DNA of 64,000 nt, taken from NCBI RefSeq assembly GCF_040438645.1, contig NZ_CP159253.1, positions 3,100,001 through 3,164,000 of the forward strand, in the 5' to 3' direction. Below are positions 1 to 10,400 of this stretch, one piece after another. Every line of letters begins with the position of its first letter. The first letter of the stretch is position 1. This DNA comes from Mesorhizobium sp. WSM2240. GTDB taxonomy: Bacteria; Pseudomonadota; Alphaproteobacteria; Rhizobiales; Rhizobiaceae. Position numbers and translations under genes: made by a program. The notes below the pieces were generated by a model that had not been told where the DNA came from, searched no databases, and saw only the letters and a program-made list of their open reading frames with translations.

Positions 1-731
1 TGACCGACGCCAACGGCGAGCGCATGCCCGCGCCCACCGAGAAGGCCTTGCGGTTCTGGTTGCGCATGAAGCACCTGGCCAATATCGTCGACGTCGAGGC
101 CGAGCAGTATTCGGCCGAGCTCGGCGTTGTTGCCCCTCACACGCGCCGGACGATCAAACCAGCTGGTACGACCAGCAAGCTGTTCGGCCTCACCGAGGGC
201 GCTCACCTCCCTGCCCTGCGCGAGTATCTCCGCTGGGTCCAGTTCCGCTCGGACGACCCGCTGCTGGACGACTACCGGTCCAAGGGCTACCCGGTGCGTG
301 AGCTGAAGAGCTACAAGGGCACGACGATCGTCGGTTTCCCGACCGCTCCGGTGATCTGCACCATGGGAGACGTCGTCACGGCCGGTGAGGCGACGCCCGA
401 GGAGCAGTTCCGCTGGCTTCGCCTCCTGGAGACGTTCTGGATCGGCCGTGAGCACGGCAATCAGGTCTCCTACACCCTCAAGTACGACCCGAAGAAGGTT
501 TCCTTCGAGCAGTATTCGAAGGTGATGGATCTGAACATCAACACGGTGCGCGCCGTGTCGGTCCTGCCCCAGGTCGAGACGTTGAGCTACGAGTACCAGC
601 CGGAAGAGCCTCTGACCAAGGAGCGCTACGAGGTGATCGTCGCCTCGATCGCTGATCAGATGGCCGAGGATGTGGACAAGGTCCACATTGACTGCGCGGG
701 CGGGGCCTGCCCGGTCGACTTCAACAAATGA
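1..731 (+). CDS. nrdJ: Adenosylcobalamin-dependent ribonucleoside-triphosphate reductase (class II), C-terminal part
   Basis: Partial gene: the frame is open from base 3 at the window edge, so the first ATG at 24 is internal. About 240 C-terminal residues remain. They include the KPAGTTSKLFG segment near residue 55, typical of monomeric class II RNRs, and a tail GGACPVDFNK with the cysteine pair (CAGGAC) expected of the C-terminal redox relay. The enzyme makes dNTPs for phage DNA synthesis using B12, so it works with or without oxygen. It faces the late operon and ends at the terminator at 775-797. It is most likely phage-encoded because only phage genes adjoin it, though its upstream neighbours cannot be seen. 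Confidence 0.88.
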   Translation, partial: TDANGERMPAPTEKALRFWLRMKHLANIVDVEAEQYSAELGVVAPHTRRTIKPAGTTSKLFGLTEGAHLPALREYLRWVQFRSDDPLLDDYRSKGYPVRELKSYKGTTIVGFPTAPVICTMGDVVTAGEATPEEQFRWLRLLETFWIGREHGNQVSYTLKYDPKKVSFEQYSKVMDLNINTVRAVSVLPQVETLSYEYQPEEPLTKERYEVIVASIADQMAEDVDKVHIDCAGGACPVDFNK

Positions 732-746
732 TACGCGCTCGCGTAT
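731..746. repeat. Inverted repeat ATACGCG-CT-CGCGTAT
   Basis: A 7-bp inverted repeat with a 2-base centre lies at the stop codon of the ribonucleotide reductase gene. A further TATACGCG half-site follows at 758-765. The role is unknown; it could fold as part of the 3' end or bind a protein. Confidence 0.45.
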
Positions 747-774
747 AGTTACGCTTTATACGCGAATGCGAATA

Positions 775-797
775 AGGGCTCCTCTCGGAGCCCTTTT
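775..797 (+). terminator. Intrinsic terminator after the ribonucleotide reductase gene
   Basis: An AGGGCTCC / GGAGCCCT stem with a tiny TC-rich loop is followed by TTTTTC. It lies between the convergent reductase gene and the last late-operon gene (ending at 798). The complement lacks an equally good T tract, so it acts mainly on plus-strand transcripts. It resembles the terminators at 36033 and 59509. Confidence 0.85.
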
Positions 798-1097
798 TCA
801 TTTGCAGTTTATGGAACGAGGGTGACCAGGGACCGGCTCCCAGACGATGGTGGCGACCGGGAAGAGGGAGCACATCTCTGTCGCCGCCTGGTTGGCCTTG
901 GTGGCGTCCTTCCAGGCCAGCTCGACCCAGAACTCGCCGTCTACCATCGCTGACTGCACGACCCTCTGGACGTTCCAGGTGTGGCCAATGCCGGCCGCGA
1001 TCTCCTCCTGGCTGGGACCGGACTTCTTAAAGCCGAAGACGATACCTGTGCCTGCGACCAGGACGACGGCGGTGATGGCGAGTAGGAGCTTTTTCAT
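798..1097 (-). CDS. Small exported or membrane-anchored protein, end of lysis module
   Basis: The 99-residue product starts with two lysines and a hydrophobic stretch (about residues 4-23), a signal peptide or signal anchor. A short soluble domain with two cysteines (near residue 76 and the C-terminus) follows. It is the last gene of the late minus-strand operon, downstream of the holin. That position and the export signal fit a lysis accessory or superinfection-exclusion protein, but no family is recognised. There is no lipobox cysteine, which argues against an o-spanin. Confidence 0.6.
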   Translation of the reverse strand: MKKLLLAITAVVLVAGTGIVFGFKKSGPSQEEIAAGIGHTWNVQRVVQSAMVDGEFWVELAWKDATKANQAATEMCSLFPVATIVWEPVPGHPRSINCK

Positions 1098-1109
1098 GCT
1101 CCCCAGATA

Positions 1110-1571
1110 TCAACGCTTCAGGACTTTGCCAAGGGTCTGGATGCCCACGCCGGCCACGCCCGTGAAGAAGATGTTCTGCCACACGACGTCGGCGTATTCC
1201 TTGAGCTGGGGCGGGAGCTCTGCAACGTCTGGCAGCGCGCCGTTGGCGATCGAGTCAGCCATCCCCCATGCGAACCAGGCGGCGACCGGAACCGCGGCCA
1301 TCAGCCAGGGTATCCAGAAGACCTTGAAGTCCATCGCCTTCTTGATAACCCCGGCGTTCTCCTTGAGGGTCTCCAGGGAAGTCTCGAGCCGCTTGATCTC
1401 GACGTCGGCACGGATGCGGTCGGCATCATTCTTGGCGTCAGCTTTGATCTGCTGCCACTTGTTGATCCCGTTGATGATCTTCCCTACCGGGTCGATGCCG
1501 ATCAATTGCAATAGCCAGTTCACGAACCAGTTTCTCCCATTCGAACTCTTGCCGGCAATGGTTGTCGCCAA
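1110..1571 (-). CDS. Holin-like membrane protein (GTA-type 3TM holin candidate)
   Basis: The frame encodes up to 153 residues. A charged, coiled-coil-like segment (about residues 40-75) is followed by a strong hydrophobic segment FWIPWLMAAVPVAAWFAWG and a weaker one near the C-terminus, with another amphipathic stretch at the N-terminus. This layout matches the holin family found in gene-transfer agents and rhizobial phages. The long frame starts with TTG at 1571. A GTG at 1523 preceded by GGGAGA is the better start and would give about 137 residues. It sits in the lysis cassette downstream of the endolysin and overlaps the preceding small gene. Confidence 0.65.
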   Translation of the reverse strand: MATTIAGKSSNGRNWFVNWLLQLIGIDPVGKIINGINKWQQIKADAKNDADRIRADVEIKRLETSLETLKENAGVIKKAMDFKVFWIPWLMAAVPVAAWFAWGMADSIANGALPDVAELPPQLKEYADVVWQNIFFTGVAGVGIQTLGKVLKR

Positions 1572-1692
1572 GGAACTTGTCGATCAGCCGGCTCACGCGC
1601 CAGTCGGAGCGGTGAGCCCGTCCCGAGATCGACTCGATGTACAGCGCGCCCGGGATCATGGCTGCAATCAGCCGGGAGATCGCGCCGAGCAT
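1438..1692 (-). CDS. Small protein translationally coupled in the lysis cassette
   Basis: The start ATG at 1692 overlaps the stop of the upstream holin-like gene as TAATG, a strong sign of coupled translation. The 84-residue product has a hydrophobic N-terminus (LIAAMIPGALYI) and then a basic, charged region. Its 3' half overlaps the start of the next holin-like frame by up to 134 bases, so one of the two starts may be misplaced (see the GTG at 1523). No family is recognised. A role in holin control or lysis is inferred from position only. Confidence 0.45.
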   Translation of the reverse strand: MLGAISRLIAAMIPGALYIESISGRAHRSDWRVSRLIDKFLGDNHCRQEFEWEKLVRELAIAIDRHRPGREDHQRDQQVAADQS

Positions 1693-1904
1693 TAGAGATC
1701 TTCCGCGCGCCGACGCCGGAGGTACTCCAGGGCGAAGCCGTGCGCCACGACGGCGTACGGTGCCCACCCACCAGGTAGGATCGGCGCCAGGACTTCAGGC
1801 TGGACGTAGGTGATGATCACGGCAACGACGCCGATGAACACCTGGAGCCGAGCGAAGAAGATCGTCTCGCTGTCCTTGAAGAATTTCTTGATGCGTTTCC
1901 ACAT
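1692..1904 (-). CDS. Small membrane protein, second holin candidate
   Basis: A 70-residue protein with a basic, amphipathic N-terminus (WKRIKKFFKD) and one to two hydrophobic segments (IGVVAVIITYV; then a weaker stretch). It ends in RRRRAEDL. The chosen ATG has AGGAG about 10 bases upstream; a longer frame from 1991 overlaps the endolysin 3' end and is unlikely. Directly downstream of the endolysin, it is a plausible holin or antiholin. Assignment is by position, size and topology only. Confidence 0.6.
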   Translation of the reverse strand: MWKRIKKFFKDSETIFFARLQVFIGVVAVIITYVQPEVLAPILPGGWAPYAVVAHGFALEYLRRRRAEDL

Positions 1905-1917
1905 GGCTATGTCGCTC

Positions 1918-2886
1918 CTAGAGAAAGATGGCTTCGACGATCTTCCAGATGATGAAACCGACGCCACCAGCCAGGCCGGTGCCGACCACAAATGGCCCGG
2001 GATTGACCGGATTGGTTATGGCCGACACCTCTTCTACAGGCGCCTGGAGAGGAGCTGGCTCCTCAACTTCCACCCCGGTTAGCGCCTCGTTGGTCTTAGA
2101 TCCGACGATACCATCGGCCTTCAGGCCGAGCTTCTTCTGGACCTCGATCACAGCCTGGGCAGTGCCCCGGCCGAACGCGCCGTCGATCTCGATGTCGGCG
2201 CCGAGCGCCACGAGCTGGCGCTGCAGGACCTCAACGGCCTCGCCCTTGTCACCGATCGTCAGGATGCCGTCAGCCCATGCATCGACAGGCTGGCCCTTCG
2301 CGAAGCTGGCGTACGCCTGCTCCAGGCGGATGTGGTAGCTGTGCTTGGTGTAGCCAGAACCGTTGTAGCCGCGGGCGAACTTGTGCCAGTCCTTGGCCCG
2401 CATCGGGGCCAGGAGGTTGCTCGCCTTGATGAAGCGCATCATGCCGTCGAGCTGGTGCGGTTCGCCCTTCAGGAACTTGTCGAACATCGCCTTGGCCGAC
2501 ACGTAGCCGCAGAGCTCCGCATTGAAGCCCATGATCTGGCCCAGACCATAGGAGGCCCAGCGATAGGCGCGGTCGCCGGCAATCTCGATCGCCTTGCGGA
2601 GACGGTCGCGTGACTGGGTCGCCTTGCCGTAGGCCTTGTCACCCCAGTTCTTCCAGGCGAGGCCGGCCTTGACCAGCTTTGCGCGGAGCGCGCCGGACGT
2701 CTCCTTGTACGCGATGTGCCCCTCGTAGAGGAGCTTGATCTCGCCGGAGTTCCAGAAGCCGGCTGTGCCAGCCTCCACTTTCACGACCGCTTGAACGAGC
2801 GCCGTCTCGACATTGTACTGGCCGGCGCAGAGCCGGTAGTCGACGAGGGATAGGCGGTTGGTGTTAATTCCGTGGAAATTTATCAT
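1918..2886 (-). CDS. Endolysin: N-acetylmuramidase plus peptidoglycan-binding domain, with C-terminal membrane segment
   Basis: 322 residues. The N-terminal about 185 residues match the N-acetylmuramidase family, with likely catalytic E38 in VVKVEAG and conserved SYGLGQIMGFN and FARGYNGSGY segments. Residues about 210-265 form a PG_binding_1 domain (GDKGEAVEVLQRQL, DGAFGRGTAQAV). A Pro/Glu-rich linker leads to a C-terminal hydrophobic segment (about 300-322, VGTGLAGGVGFIIWKIVEAIF). It cleaves glycan strands at lysis. The C-terminal membrane tail is unusual and suggests tethering to the inner membrane until the holin acts. It sits between spanin-like and holin genes. Confidence 0.9.
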   Translation of the reverse strand: MINFHGINTNRLSLVDYRLCAGQYNVETALVQAVVKVEAGTAGFWNSGEIKLLYEGHIAYKETSGALRAKLVKAGLAWKNWGDKAYGKATQSRDRLRKAIEIAGDRAYRWASYGLGQIMGFNAELCGYVSAKAMFDKFLKGEPHQLDGMMRFIKASNLLAPMRAKDWHKFARGYNGSGYTKHSYHIRLEQAYASFAKGQPVDAWADGILTIGDKGEAVEVLQRQLVALGADIEIDGAFGRGTAQAVIEVQKKLGLKADGIVGSKTNEALTGVEVEEPAPLQAPVEEVSAITNPVNPGPFVVGTGLAGGVGFIIWKIVEAIFL

Positions 2887-2933
2887 GCCCCTTAGATGGG
2901 GCTGCTATTTTCAGAAAGCTCACTGGGTGTGCA

Positions 2934-3296
2934 TCACTTTGCAGCACCATTGTCCTGTTTGTATTGGACGTTGCCGAGCGCGATTGTCAGCTTTGTTACC
3001 TCGGCCGTAAGTGCGTCGAACTTCTGCAGGATCTTCTCGTAGCTCTGCTCGGTACGCCGATCAGACTCTTTCTGGGCCAGGGCTAGTGCATCGTCGGCGT
3101 GGCGCATCTCCACACGCAGAGCGATGAAATCGTTCTCGACCTTGGTTCGGAACTCACCGTGGTCCGTCTGGATCTGGGTGGTGCGGAAATCCTGCCTGAC
3201 CACATAGGCGACACCGCCGAACGTGGCCGACATCAAGGCCACCAGGCCAACGGCTATTCCGATAGTGCGACCGTTGATGACGACGCCTTTTTCCAT
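2934..3296 (-). CDS. Membrane-anchored coiled-coil protein, i-spanin-like
   Basis: 120 residues from the ATG at 3296, which has GGGAAAG upstream; a TTG at 3308 is a weaker alternative. One N-terminal transmembrane segment (about residues 12-32) is followed by a long, charged, heptad-like helix to the C-terminus. This is the topology of an inner-membrane spanin (Rz), and it lies directly upstream of the endolysin. No o-spanin lipoprotein is evident, so the spanin role is inferred. A membrane-anchored lysis regulator is the main alternative. Confidence 0.6.
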   Translation of the reverse strand: MEKGVVINGRTIGIAVGLVALMSATFGGVAYVVRQDFRTTQIQTDHGEFRTKVENDFIALRVEMRHADDALALAQKESDRRTEQSYEKILQKFDALTAEVTKLTIALGNVQYKQDNGAAK

Positions 3297-3357
3297 GGAC
3301 TTTCCCAAACTTTACCTTCTCCGACATATAGGAAAAGACGCAAGGGAATGCTGGTGT

Positions 3358-3534
3358 TCAGCGCTGCGTTGTGATGCACTCTGGAGGGGTTTCACCGAAG
3401 GCTGCAGCGTATTGTTTTCGGATCTCTTTGACGATCCAGTCGGACGCTGTTTTGCCTGTCAGGTCGGCGAGGACCGCGAGCTTGGCGCGGTCCTCCTCGG
3501 TGCCGTAGGCTATGATGCCCTTGTTCCGTTTCAT
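3358..3534 (-). CDS. Small ribbon-helix-helix-like protein
   Basis: A 58-residue frame beginning MKRNKGIIAYGTEEDRAKL. The segment LAVLADLTGKTASDWIVKEI has the spacing of the two helices in Arc/CopG-type ribbon-helix-helix domains (GKTASDWI resembles the usual GxSxSxxI turn). Its ATG overlaps the stop of the upstream gene (ATGA at 3531-3534), supporting real translation. Such proteins are DNA-binding dimers; a late regulator is inferred. Its place in the late operon between fibre and lysis genes is unusual. Confidence 0.6.
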   Translation of the reverse strand: MKRNKGIIAYGTEEDRAKLAVLADLTGKTASDWIVKEIRKQYAAAFGETPPECITTQR

Positions 3535-3935
3535 GATGCGTACGCCAGGATTGGACCCCAGTCGACATTTGCAGCCGCCTCGATCTCGGCCGGTGTGGTG
3601 GCTGCGGTTACAGCGGCCTTAGCTCCCAGCCGCATCTTCTCGATCGGCGCCGAAACATCTTTCCACTGCTCCGACATGGTGATGATGATCACCGCCTGGT
3701 CATACGGTTCGATGCCGTTGAGCTCGGCCTCAGCCACGATGTGCGGAATTTCACTATGCGCAATGTCGAGTTGCGCCATGAGCGCTTCCGCCTCGACGCG
3801 CTTCTGCTGGTAGACCATCTCCTGGCCTGGAACAGAAGTGATGAAGTTCTTGCGGACCTCGCCGGCCGACGCATCAATTCGCTGCATCGCAGCCAGCCTT
3901 AGAGGTCCTAGATCTTTATTCAGGCTAATGCGCAT
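3531..3935 (-). CDS. Tail-fibre-region protein, unknown
   Basis: 134 residues, mainly helical. The N-terminus (LAAMQRIDASAGEVRKNFIT, then PGQEMVYQQKRVEAE) resembles a segment common in small proteins next to tail fibres in many phages. No enzyme motif is seen. It lies in the same transcription unit as the fibre genes, 28 bases below the preceding gene, and overlaps the downstream RHH gene by 4 bases. A chaperone or cap for the fibre is an inference. Confidence 0.6.
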   Translation of the reverse strand: MRISLNKDLGPLRLAAMQRIDASAGEVRKNFITSVPGQEMVYQQKRVEAEALMAQLDIAHSEIPHIVAEAELNGIEPYDQAVIIITMSEQWKDVSAPIEKMRLGAKAAVTAATTPAEIEAAANVDWGPILAYAS

Positions 3936-3963
3936 AGGTGTAGACCTCCTTTGGAGTGGGGCT

Positions 3964-4470
3964 TCACAGCGCAGTGATTTGAGCGGTGAAGGGTAGATAC
4001 GGCCAATGGTTAATCTTGACCATATAGGTGGCAGGCATCGGCGAGCTAAGGGTCAGCGTTCCGCCTTCGATCGTATGAGTGACGCTGTCAATCGCGACCT
4101 CCACCGGGTCCGGCAGGCCGGCTATGACAGCCTCGTCGATATCGTCGGCCGCGATCTCGGTCTTGCTTATGGAGAACGCCGGCCGGAGGGTCTTCACGCC
4201 GGCCAGGACGTAATGAATGATATCGTCCGAAGCCTCGGCAAGAACACCCTGGGTAAGTGGGTCGGTGGCCTGCAAATCCACGACGTCTGACTGGCAGAGG
4301 CCAGAGCGAAGAATTTCGCCCGTTGCTAGATCAAACACGGTGTAGGGCACGATCACCACGTCGGGGACGATCGGTCCTTCCTCGACAGGGGTTTCCTCGA
4401 TTGGCTCCTCGACAGGAGTTTCCTCGGTCGGCTGATCGTTGAGAGGCGGCGGTGGGAGTTCTTCGCTCAT
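3964..4470 (-). CDS. Tail-fibre-associated protein with Pro/Glu repeats
   Basis: 168 residues. The N-terminal 35 residues are Pro/Glu-rich with a repeated EETPVEE/EEPIEE unit, likely extended and disordered. The rest is beta-rich (DLATGEILRSG is typical of small fibre-tip or assembly domains). It overlaps the stop of the giant fibre gene by 4 bases (ATGA), so the two are probably translated together. A fibre assembly or fibre-end protein is the best inference. Confidence 0.6.
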   Translation of the reverse strand: MSEELPPPPLNDQPTEETPVEEPIEETPVEEGPIVPDVVIVPYTVFDLATGEILRSGLCQSDVVDLQATDPLTQGVLAEASDDIIHYVLAGVKTLRPAFSISKTEIAADDIDEAVIAGLPDPVEVAIDSVTHTIEGGTLTLSSPMPATYMVKINHWPYLPFTAQITAL

Positions 4471-7400
4471 TTCTTCACGTCCATAACTCGAAGCATTCTG
4501 TTCTCGATGTCAAAGTTTCGTTGATCGTAATAAGCCCGGACCTGGTAAGTTCGCGAACCCGCCGCGACCGCCGTATCCGTGTAGTCCAAGATAAATGCTG
4601 TGTTGCCGACATGGACCGAGACGAAGCCATTGTCCGACATGTAGAGGAACTGCCAAATCCTAACAGTGTGAACGAGCACGTTGTCCCTGTAGAGCCGGAG
4701 ATCACAAATACTACTACTATTGGCGTCGGTGTATTTGAACAGGTTATCGGTGGTCGCAACCAAGTTACACGAGAAGTTGACGCTCACCTTACTGTTTGAG
4801 TTGTTGACCGATATGGCGAGGGTCTGGAGTATCCTTTCAGCGCCTTCAGGGCAGTTGACAGCAGCGGCGGTGAATGCCGTGGCGATGCTGGTGATTGCCC
4901 CGTCTTTCACCTTGATGGTGTCGACGGCCAGGTTAGCGATGTTCGCGGTCTGCACCTGGAGCGTGCCGATGATCGCCGCACTGATGTTGACGGCGCCGAG
5001 AGTGGCGCTGATCGCGGCCAGGTTGGTGACGGTGATATGATTGGCCGTGATCGCGCCATCAACGACCAGTTCCGCATCCATGCGCCGGTTGATGAAGGCG
5101 TTGGTGAAATACATATGCCCCGTGCCGCCGCCCGTACGACGGACATACATGTGCATCTTCACGCAGCCAGCCGGGACGGTGAGCGCCAGCGTGCGCCTGT
5201 TCCAGGAGCCGGCAACAGGGATCGCATAGGAAATACTGGTATAGGTGGCATCGTTCTTCTTGAAGTAGGCGTAGAGATAGCAGGTGGTTGAAGAATTGAC
5301 CCAGAAGTCCGCCCCAAGAAGATACTGCTCTCCGGCGCTCACCGGGATGCCAGCCGCATCATCGCGGTAGTCGCCGTGCGAGAAGATCGACACGTCTGAT
5401 GCATTGTTGTTCAGCAGACAAGCGTGTTTGGCAGGCCAGCTGGTGCTGGCCGGAACCGTAATCGCGGTCGGCGTGGCCCATCCGCGCCAGCTGGACAGGT
5501 CGCCCGTACCAAAGTTGCCGTTCGGGATCAGGTTGGTGAAGTTCGTCAGCACCATTTCACGGGCGGTGATCGAGTTCGCCTTGATATGATAACCCTCGAC
5601 GGCGTCGGCCTTGATAATCGTGGCGTCGACCGCGTTGGCCTTCAGCTGCAGCGTGTCGACGGTATTGGCCTTGATGCCGGAGCCGTCGATGATCGTCCGA
5701 CCGTAGTTGGCGGTGAGATCGGTGCCACCGCGGTAGATCGCCAGAATGACGTTGTTCGCACCCTGTGCCGTTGCCTGAACCGTGGTGGTCGAGAGCGTGG
5801 TCGCGCCCTTGGCCCAGTAGATGTAAACAGTTGGGCCGGTATGGGTGACGGAACCAGCGGTGATTGACGAGAAGGCCGAAGCGTTAGCATCGTTGATGTA
5901 GGTGATCGTGCCGGCCGTCCAGGAGAGCTGGTTGGTCGAGGGCTTGTTATGCTCGAACTCGAGCTGCATGATCTCGATGCCCCGCTGGCCGATATTCAGC
6001 GAGTTGGCGGTGATCGAGTTGGCGTAGATATTACCACCGTCGATCTTGGTCTGATCGGTGCCGTGCCGCCAGCTGGCAAGCGTCGTCCCACCGGAGATCG
6101 TGATCATGCCGGGGTCGATCTTGGTGCTGCCGGCGTTGACGAGTTCGGCCGCCTCCTCGGTGACGACCTCGATCTTCACACTGTCGAGCGCCATCGAGCA
6201 GCCGCCCGAGGTTAGGTTGTAGTTGAATAGGATGACGGGCTCGATGAACCGCGTGGTGTCGATCATAGCCTTCGGGGTAGCGATAGTTCCGAGGCCCGAC
6301 TGCTGCGCGGTGGCTACACCCTTTACGTAGCCGACGAACTCCGTCCATGTAGCACTGGCGATCGACGACTGTGCCTTGGCGCTAAGGACGCTCCAGCCAG
6401 TGGCGACGGACGTTCCCGCGGCGTTGAAGCCACGAAGGCCGGCGTATACGGTCCCGGTGTCATCACCGCCAATGCGCTTAATACGGAACGTGACCCGGTA
6501 AAGCTTCGAGGGGTCAAAGGCTACCCTGTTGGGGCAATACCAGTAACGGTAACCATCGGCGTTCTGCAAAAGACGCCGGGTGCCGGTTGCGACCGCGTCT
6601 GTGCTATAGCTGCCCGAGCCGTAGCCGCTCCCTAGCGTCCAGTCCTGCGAAACGTCGTCGAACAGAATATCCGACTTCGCGACCGAGCCGATTGAACGAC
6701 CGTCAACGGTGATCGTGTTGGCAAGCGCACTGCCGGCAATTAGTTTCTCGGCGGAAAGATCGCTGATATGCGCGTTCTTGATGATCGCGTCCTTGATCTG
6801 CGCCGAGAGCGTGATCAGCTCGCCGGTCGTGACCTTCTCGGCGGTGATCGCGCCGTCTTCGATCAGGACGGTTCCAGAGACGCGGTTGACGGTCGGATTG
6901 CACCAATACCGATTGCCGGAGCTCCCGGTGACAGCGATAAGATACATGTGCATCTTGTAGGCGCCGACCGGGACAGTAAATGTCACTCCGTGCCTAATCC
7001 AAGATGTAGATGCTGGGAGATATTCTAGTTGGCTCGAATAGGTTCCGTCAACATTCCTATAATAGGCGTACATGCGGAAGAAGTTGACCGAGCCAGCATC
7101 CTCCGCGTAATCTATCGCGAAGTAGTATTTCTCTCCTGGAGTGACGAGAATGCCGGCATCAGGGTCATTATGCGCGCCACCGTTCGAGAAGACAGCGGTA
7201 TTTAGGGTAGAACTTGGGACGTATTTTACGACCTTTCGAGCAGGAGCACTGGCGGGAACACCAGCCGCTCCTGCGTCCTCGACGGTGATGCCGTCTGGAT
7301 TGTAGTATTCGCTCCAATCACTCAAGTCCCCGGTAATGAACTGCGAGTTCGTTACCAGGTTATTCATGTTGCCGATCAGCAGGTGCTTCGTGAGCACCGC

Positions 7401-10400
7401 GTTGGACGCGATCTGGTCCGCGCCGACAGCGCCAACCTCGATCTGACCGGTCTTGATCTGGCCGACGATAAGCGAAACGTCGCTGCTGACGATCCAGCCT
7501 GATCCATCGGCCTTCTGCTCGTAGATCTTTTGGTCGGTGGTCAGGTAAAAGGTCTTGGGTGTGGTGTCGGTGAATGGTGTAGCCGGCAAGGTGGCGCCCA
7601 CACCAGGCGCGTAGAGGCCGGCTGCGAACGAAGTCGCGTCGATCAGGCCGGCGAGGTCTTCAGTCGTGATGTCTGTATCGATGTCGACGGTCGTGCCCTC
7701 GACACTCGCCGACCAGGCGCTCTTGTTTCCAGAGGTGTCGACGGCGCGGACCCAGAACCAGAGTTGCTGGACGCCCGTGAAGCCACTGATCGGGTTGTTT
7801 TCCGAGCGCGAGGTGTAGGTCGCGACGGTGCCGGCATCTGGTTCTGGTGTTGAGGCCGTGTGCTGATAGATCTCGTAGTGCGAGAAGTCCGCTTCGCCGT
7901 TGCGGTTGAGTTTGAGCCAGATGACCTCGAAGCCACCGAGAGCATTCAGACCAGTCGGGGTGGCCGGTGGGACTGTGTCGAGCGCCGCCGTGTGGGCGAC
8001 TTCCGCCGTACGGTTGGACTTATTCTGAGCTTGATCGAACGCCAGGACGGTAACCGTGTAAGCAACGCCAGCCTTGACGGTCCACTCGTATCGAGCCTCG
8101 TTGGTCGGGAAGCCGACGTAGTTGCCGGCGCCTTCCTTGATCTCGAAGATGTAGCCGGCGAGGTCGGCCTCGGTGTTGGCGTTACAGGTCGCCGTCAGCT
8201 TGCAGACGCCATCGGTGATGACCGACGACAGCACCAGGCCGGTCGGGGTGGCCGGTGCCTCGACGTCGACAACCAAGTACGCCTCGGCGTACACCTCGGC
8301 GCTGTAGTTCAGCTCCTGCTTGCCCATGGTATCGAACAGCGCCACGCGGGCGTACCGGCCGGTGTCAGGTGACAGGGGCACCACGACTTGGTTGCCCACG
8401 AGCTCGTAGTCAGCCGGCCGGGAGGTCGGATCGATGCCGGAGGTGGGGGAGATCCACACGAGCGAGCCTGCGTAGTCCGCTACGTTATCAGTCGGCCAAT
8501 TGAACTGGACGCTGCCAAAACCATTCTCGGCCGACACCGCAGGGGCTGCAGGCGCCGGGTTCTTGATTAAGAGGATCGCCGGCTCGGAGGAGTTGCCAAA
8601 AAGGTCGAAGGCGGTAACCCTGACCTTCATCTGACGGGTGGCGCCGTCAGCGAACATCTGCGGGCCGGTGTAGGTGAACTTCGGCTCGACGACGAACTCC
8701 GACCGGAGAAGCTCCTCACCGCTATCGTAGATCTCGACACGGTAAGAAGCTTGGGCGGGGTTGGGCTCGCCCTTGTTCCACTGCAGATGGGCATCCCTCT
8801 CTTCGAAGAGGTGGTTGCTTCCATCAACTCCAATCTCGTTGACCAACACCAGGTTGGTGACCGGAGCCACCTCGCGGACCTCGCCAGACAGATCAATGTC
8901 GACATAGGTGATCGCCGAACGCTGCCCCATCATCGAATTGGCCTGGATGCTGAAGATGTATCGGCCCTGTAGGACGTCGGCGAGCTCGAACCGGGTGGTC
9001 CGCACATCGCCGTGATACCGCCACGGGTCGTCGTTGAAGCGGGATGCAATCGTGTAGCTGCGCACGAACTTGTTCGGGTGCGCGTCGTAAGTCAGGAGCA
9101 GGTTCTGGACCGACCGACCAAGACGAACCTCGGTGCTAGGCGTGAGACGAGCATTCGCCACCGCCGAGAGATTGGTGCTAAATTCCGGGATCTCGACCTG
9201 GACCGCTTCGGCCTGACCAGCGGCTTCGGCGTACTTCGTCCGATTGACCTCGAGCCCCGTGATGATGACGCTCTCTTCGCTGTCCTTGCCCTCGCCGGGA
9301 GCGATGCCCAGGACGCGGTACGGCTTGGCGTCCAGGCCGATGGAGAACACCGCCTGGTCTGGAAGATCGGTTGGCAACACGCCGACGATCTTGAGAGTCT
9401 TGGTCGACACGCCGACCGACGTTGGGTCGATCTCGAACGTGGCAAGCTCGAAGCCCTCGCGGTTGATCACGACCTCATGGTCGAAGCCGGCTTCGAGGTA
9501 GACGAAATCACGTAACAGGAGGGTGTCGGAACCGCTGGTGCCGACGATACGCCCAGTGGTCACGTCATCCATTGCGTCGTCGCTGACCAGGATGATGTCG
9601 TAGGGTTCGAGATACAGACCCTCGCGCGCGGTCTCGAACGTGACCGTCTCAACCTCGGTCTGGTCGGAGATCAGCTTGACCGTAGCGCGGAAGATAGCCT
9701 CATCGGCGTTGTTACAGCCAACTGCAATGAACTCGTCGGGCGCGCGGCCATAGGCGTCGATCATCTCCTGGGACCGGACGCGACGGCGATCCTCTTTGTA
9801 GAAGAGAGCGGGGTTCTTGAACGACACGGTATAGTCGTTCTTGCGCCCTTCCATCTCCGTGTAGGAGTATTTGAAGACGCCCTCTTTGATGTTCTCCTTG
9901 GCGAACAGGTGGACGGCCGGTGTATCGTTGTCGATGCGCAGCCGAGCGTAGCCGTTGCCATCGTCGAAGAAGCGGCCACCAAAGATGCCGAAGATGTAAG
10001 TGGCGAGCTCACGCGCCGTCTGCGGTTCCTGGATCAGCTGGTTGAAGGTGAACAGAGGCTTACCACTGTCGCCACGCTCCAGGTCACACCACACGCCGGC
10101 TTCGTAGACGTCAGTCGGTTCGAGCTCGACCGGATAGGTCGAGTTCATGCCGTAGCGGTCGTTCATGACCAGGTCGTTGCCGACGTAGGCCGGGTTGTTG
10201 GTGTAGGCGATCTTCCAGGTGCCATCCCAGGCGCCGTCATAGGTGCGGGCAACCGGGTCGTAGTTCGACGGCACCTTGACCAGCAAGCCTTCGTAGACGC
10301 CTGAGAATTGAGGCACCGAGGAGAACTGGTCCGTGGCGCGGCCAAGGAGGTGTGCCACAGCCAGGTTGGGGAACAGCATCGGTTCCGCTTTGATCTCCTG

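Noticed and set aside
847..1695. 282-residue plus-strand frame
   Set aside because: Antisense to the lysis cassette, which has coupled starts and membrane segments on the minus strand.
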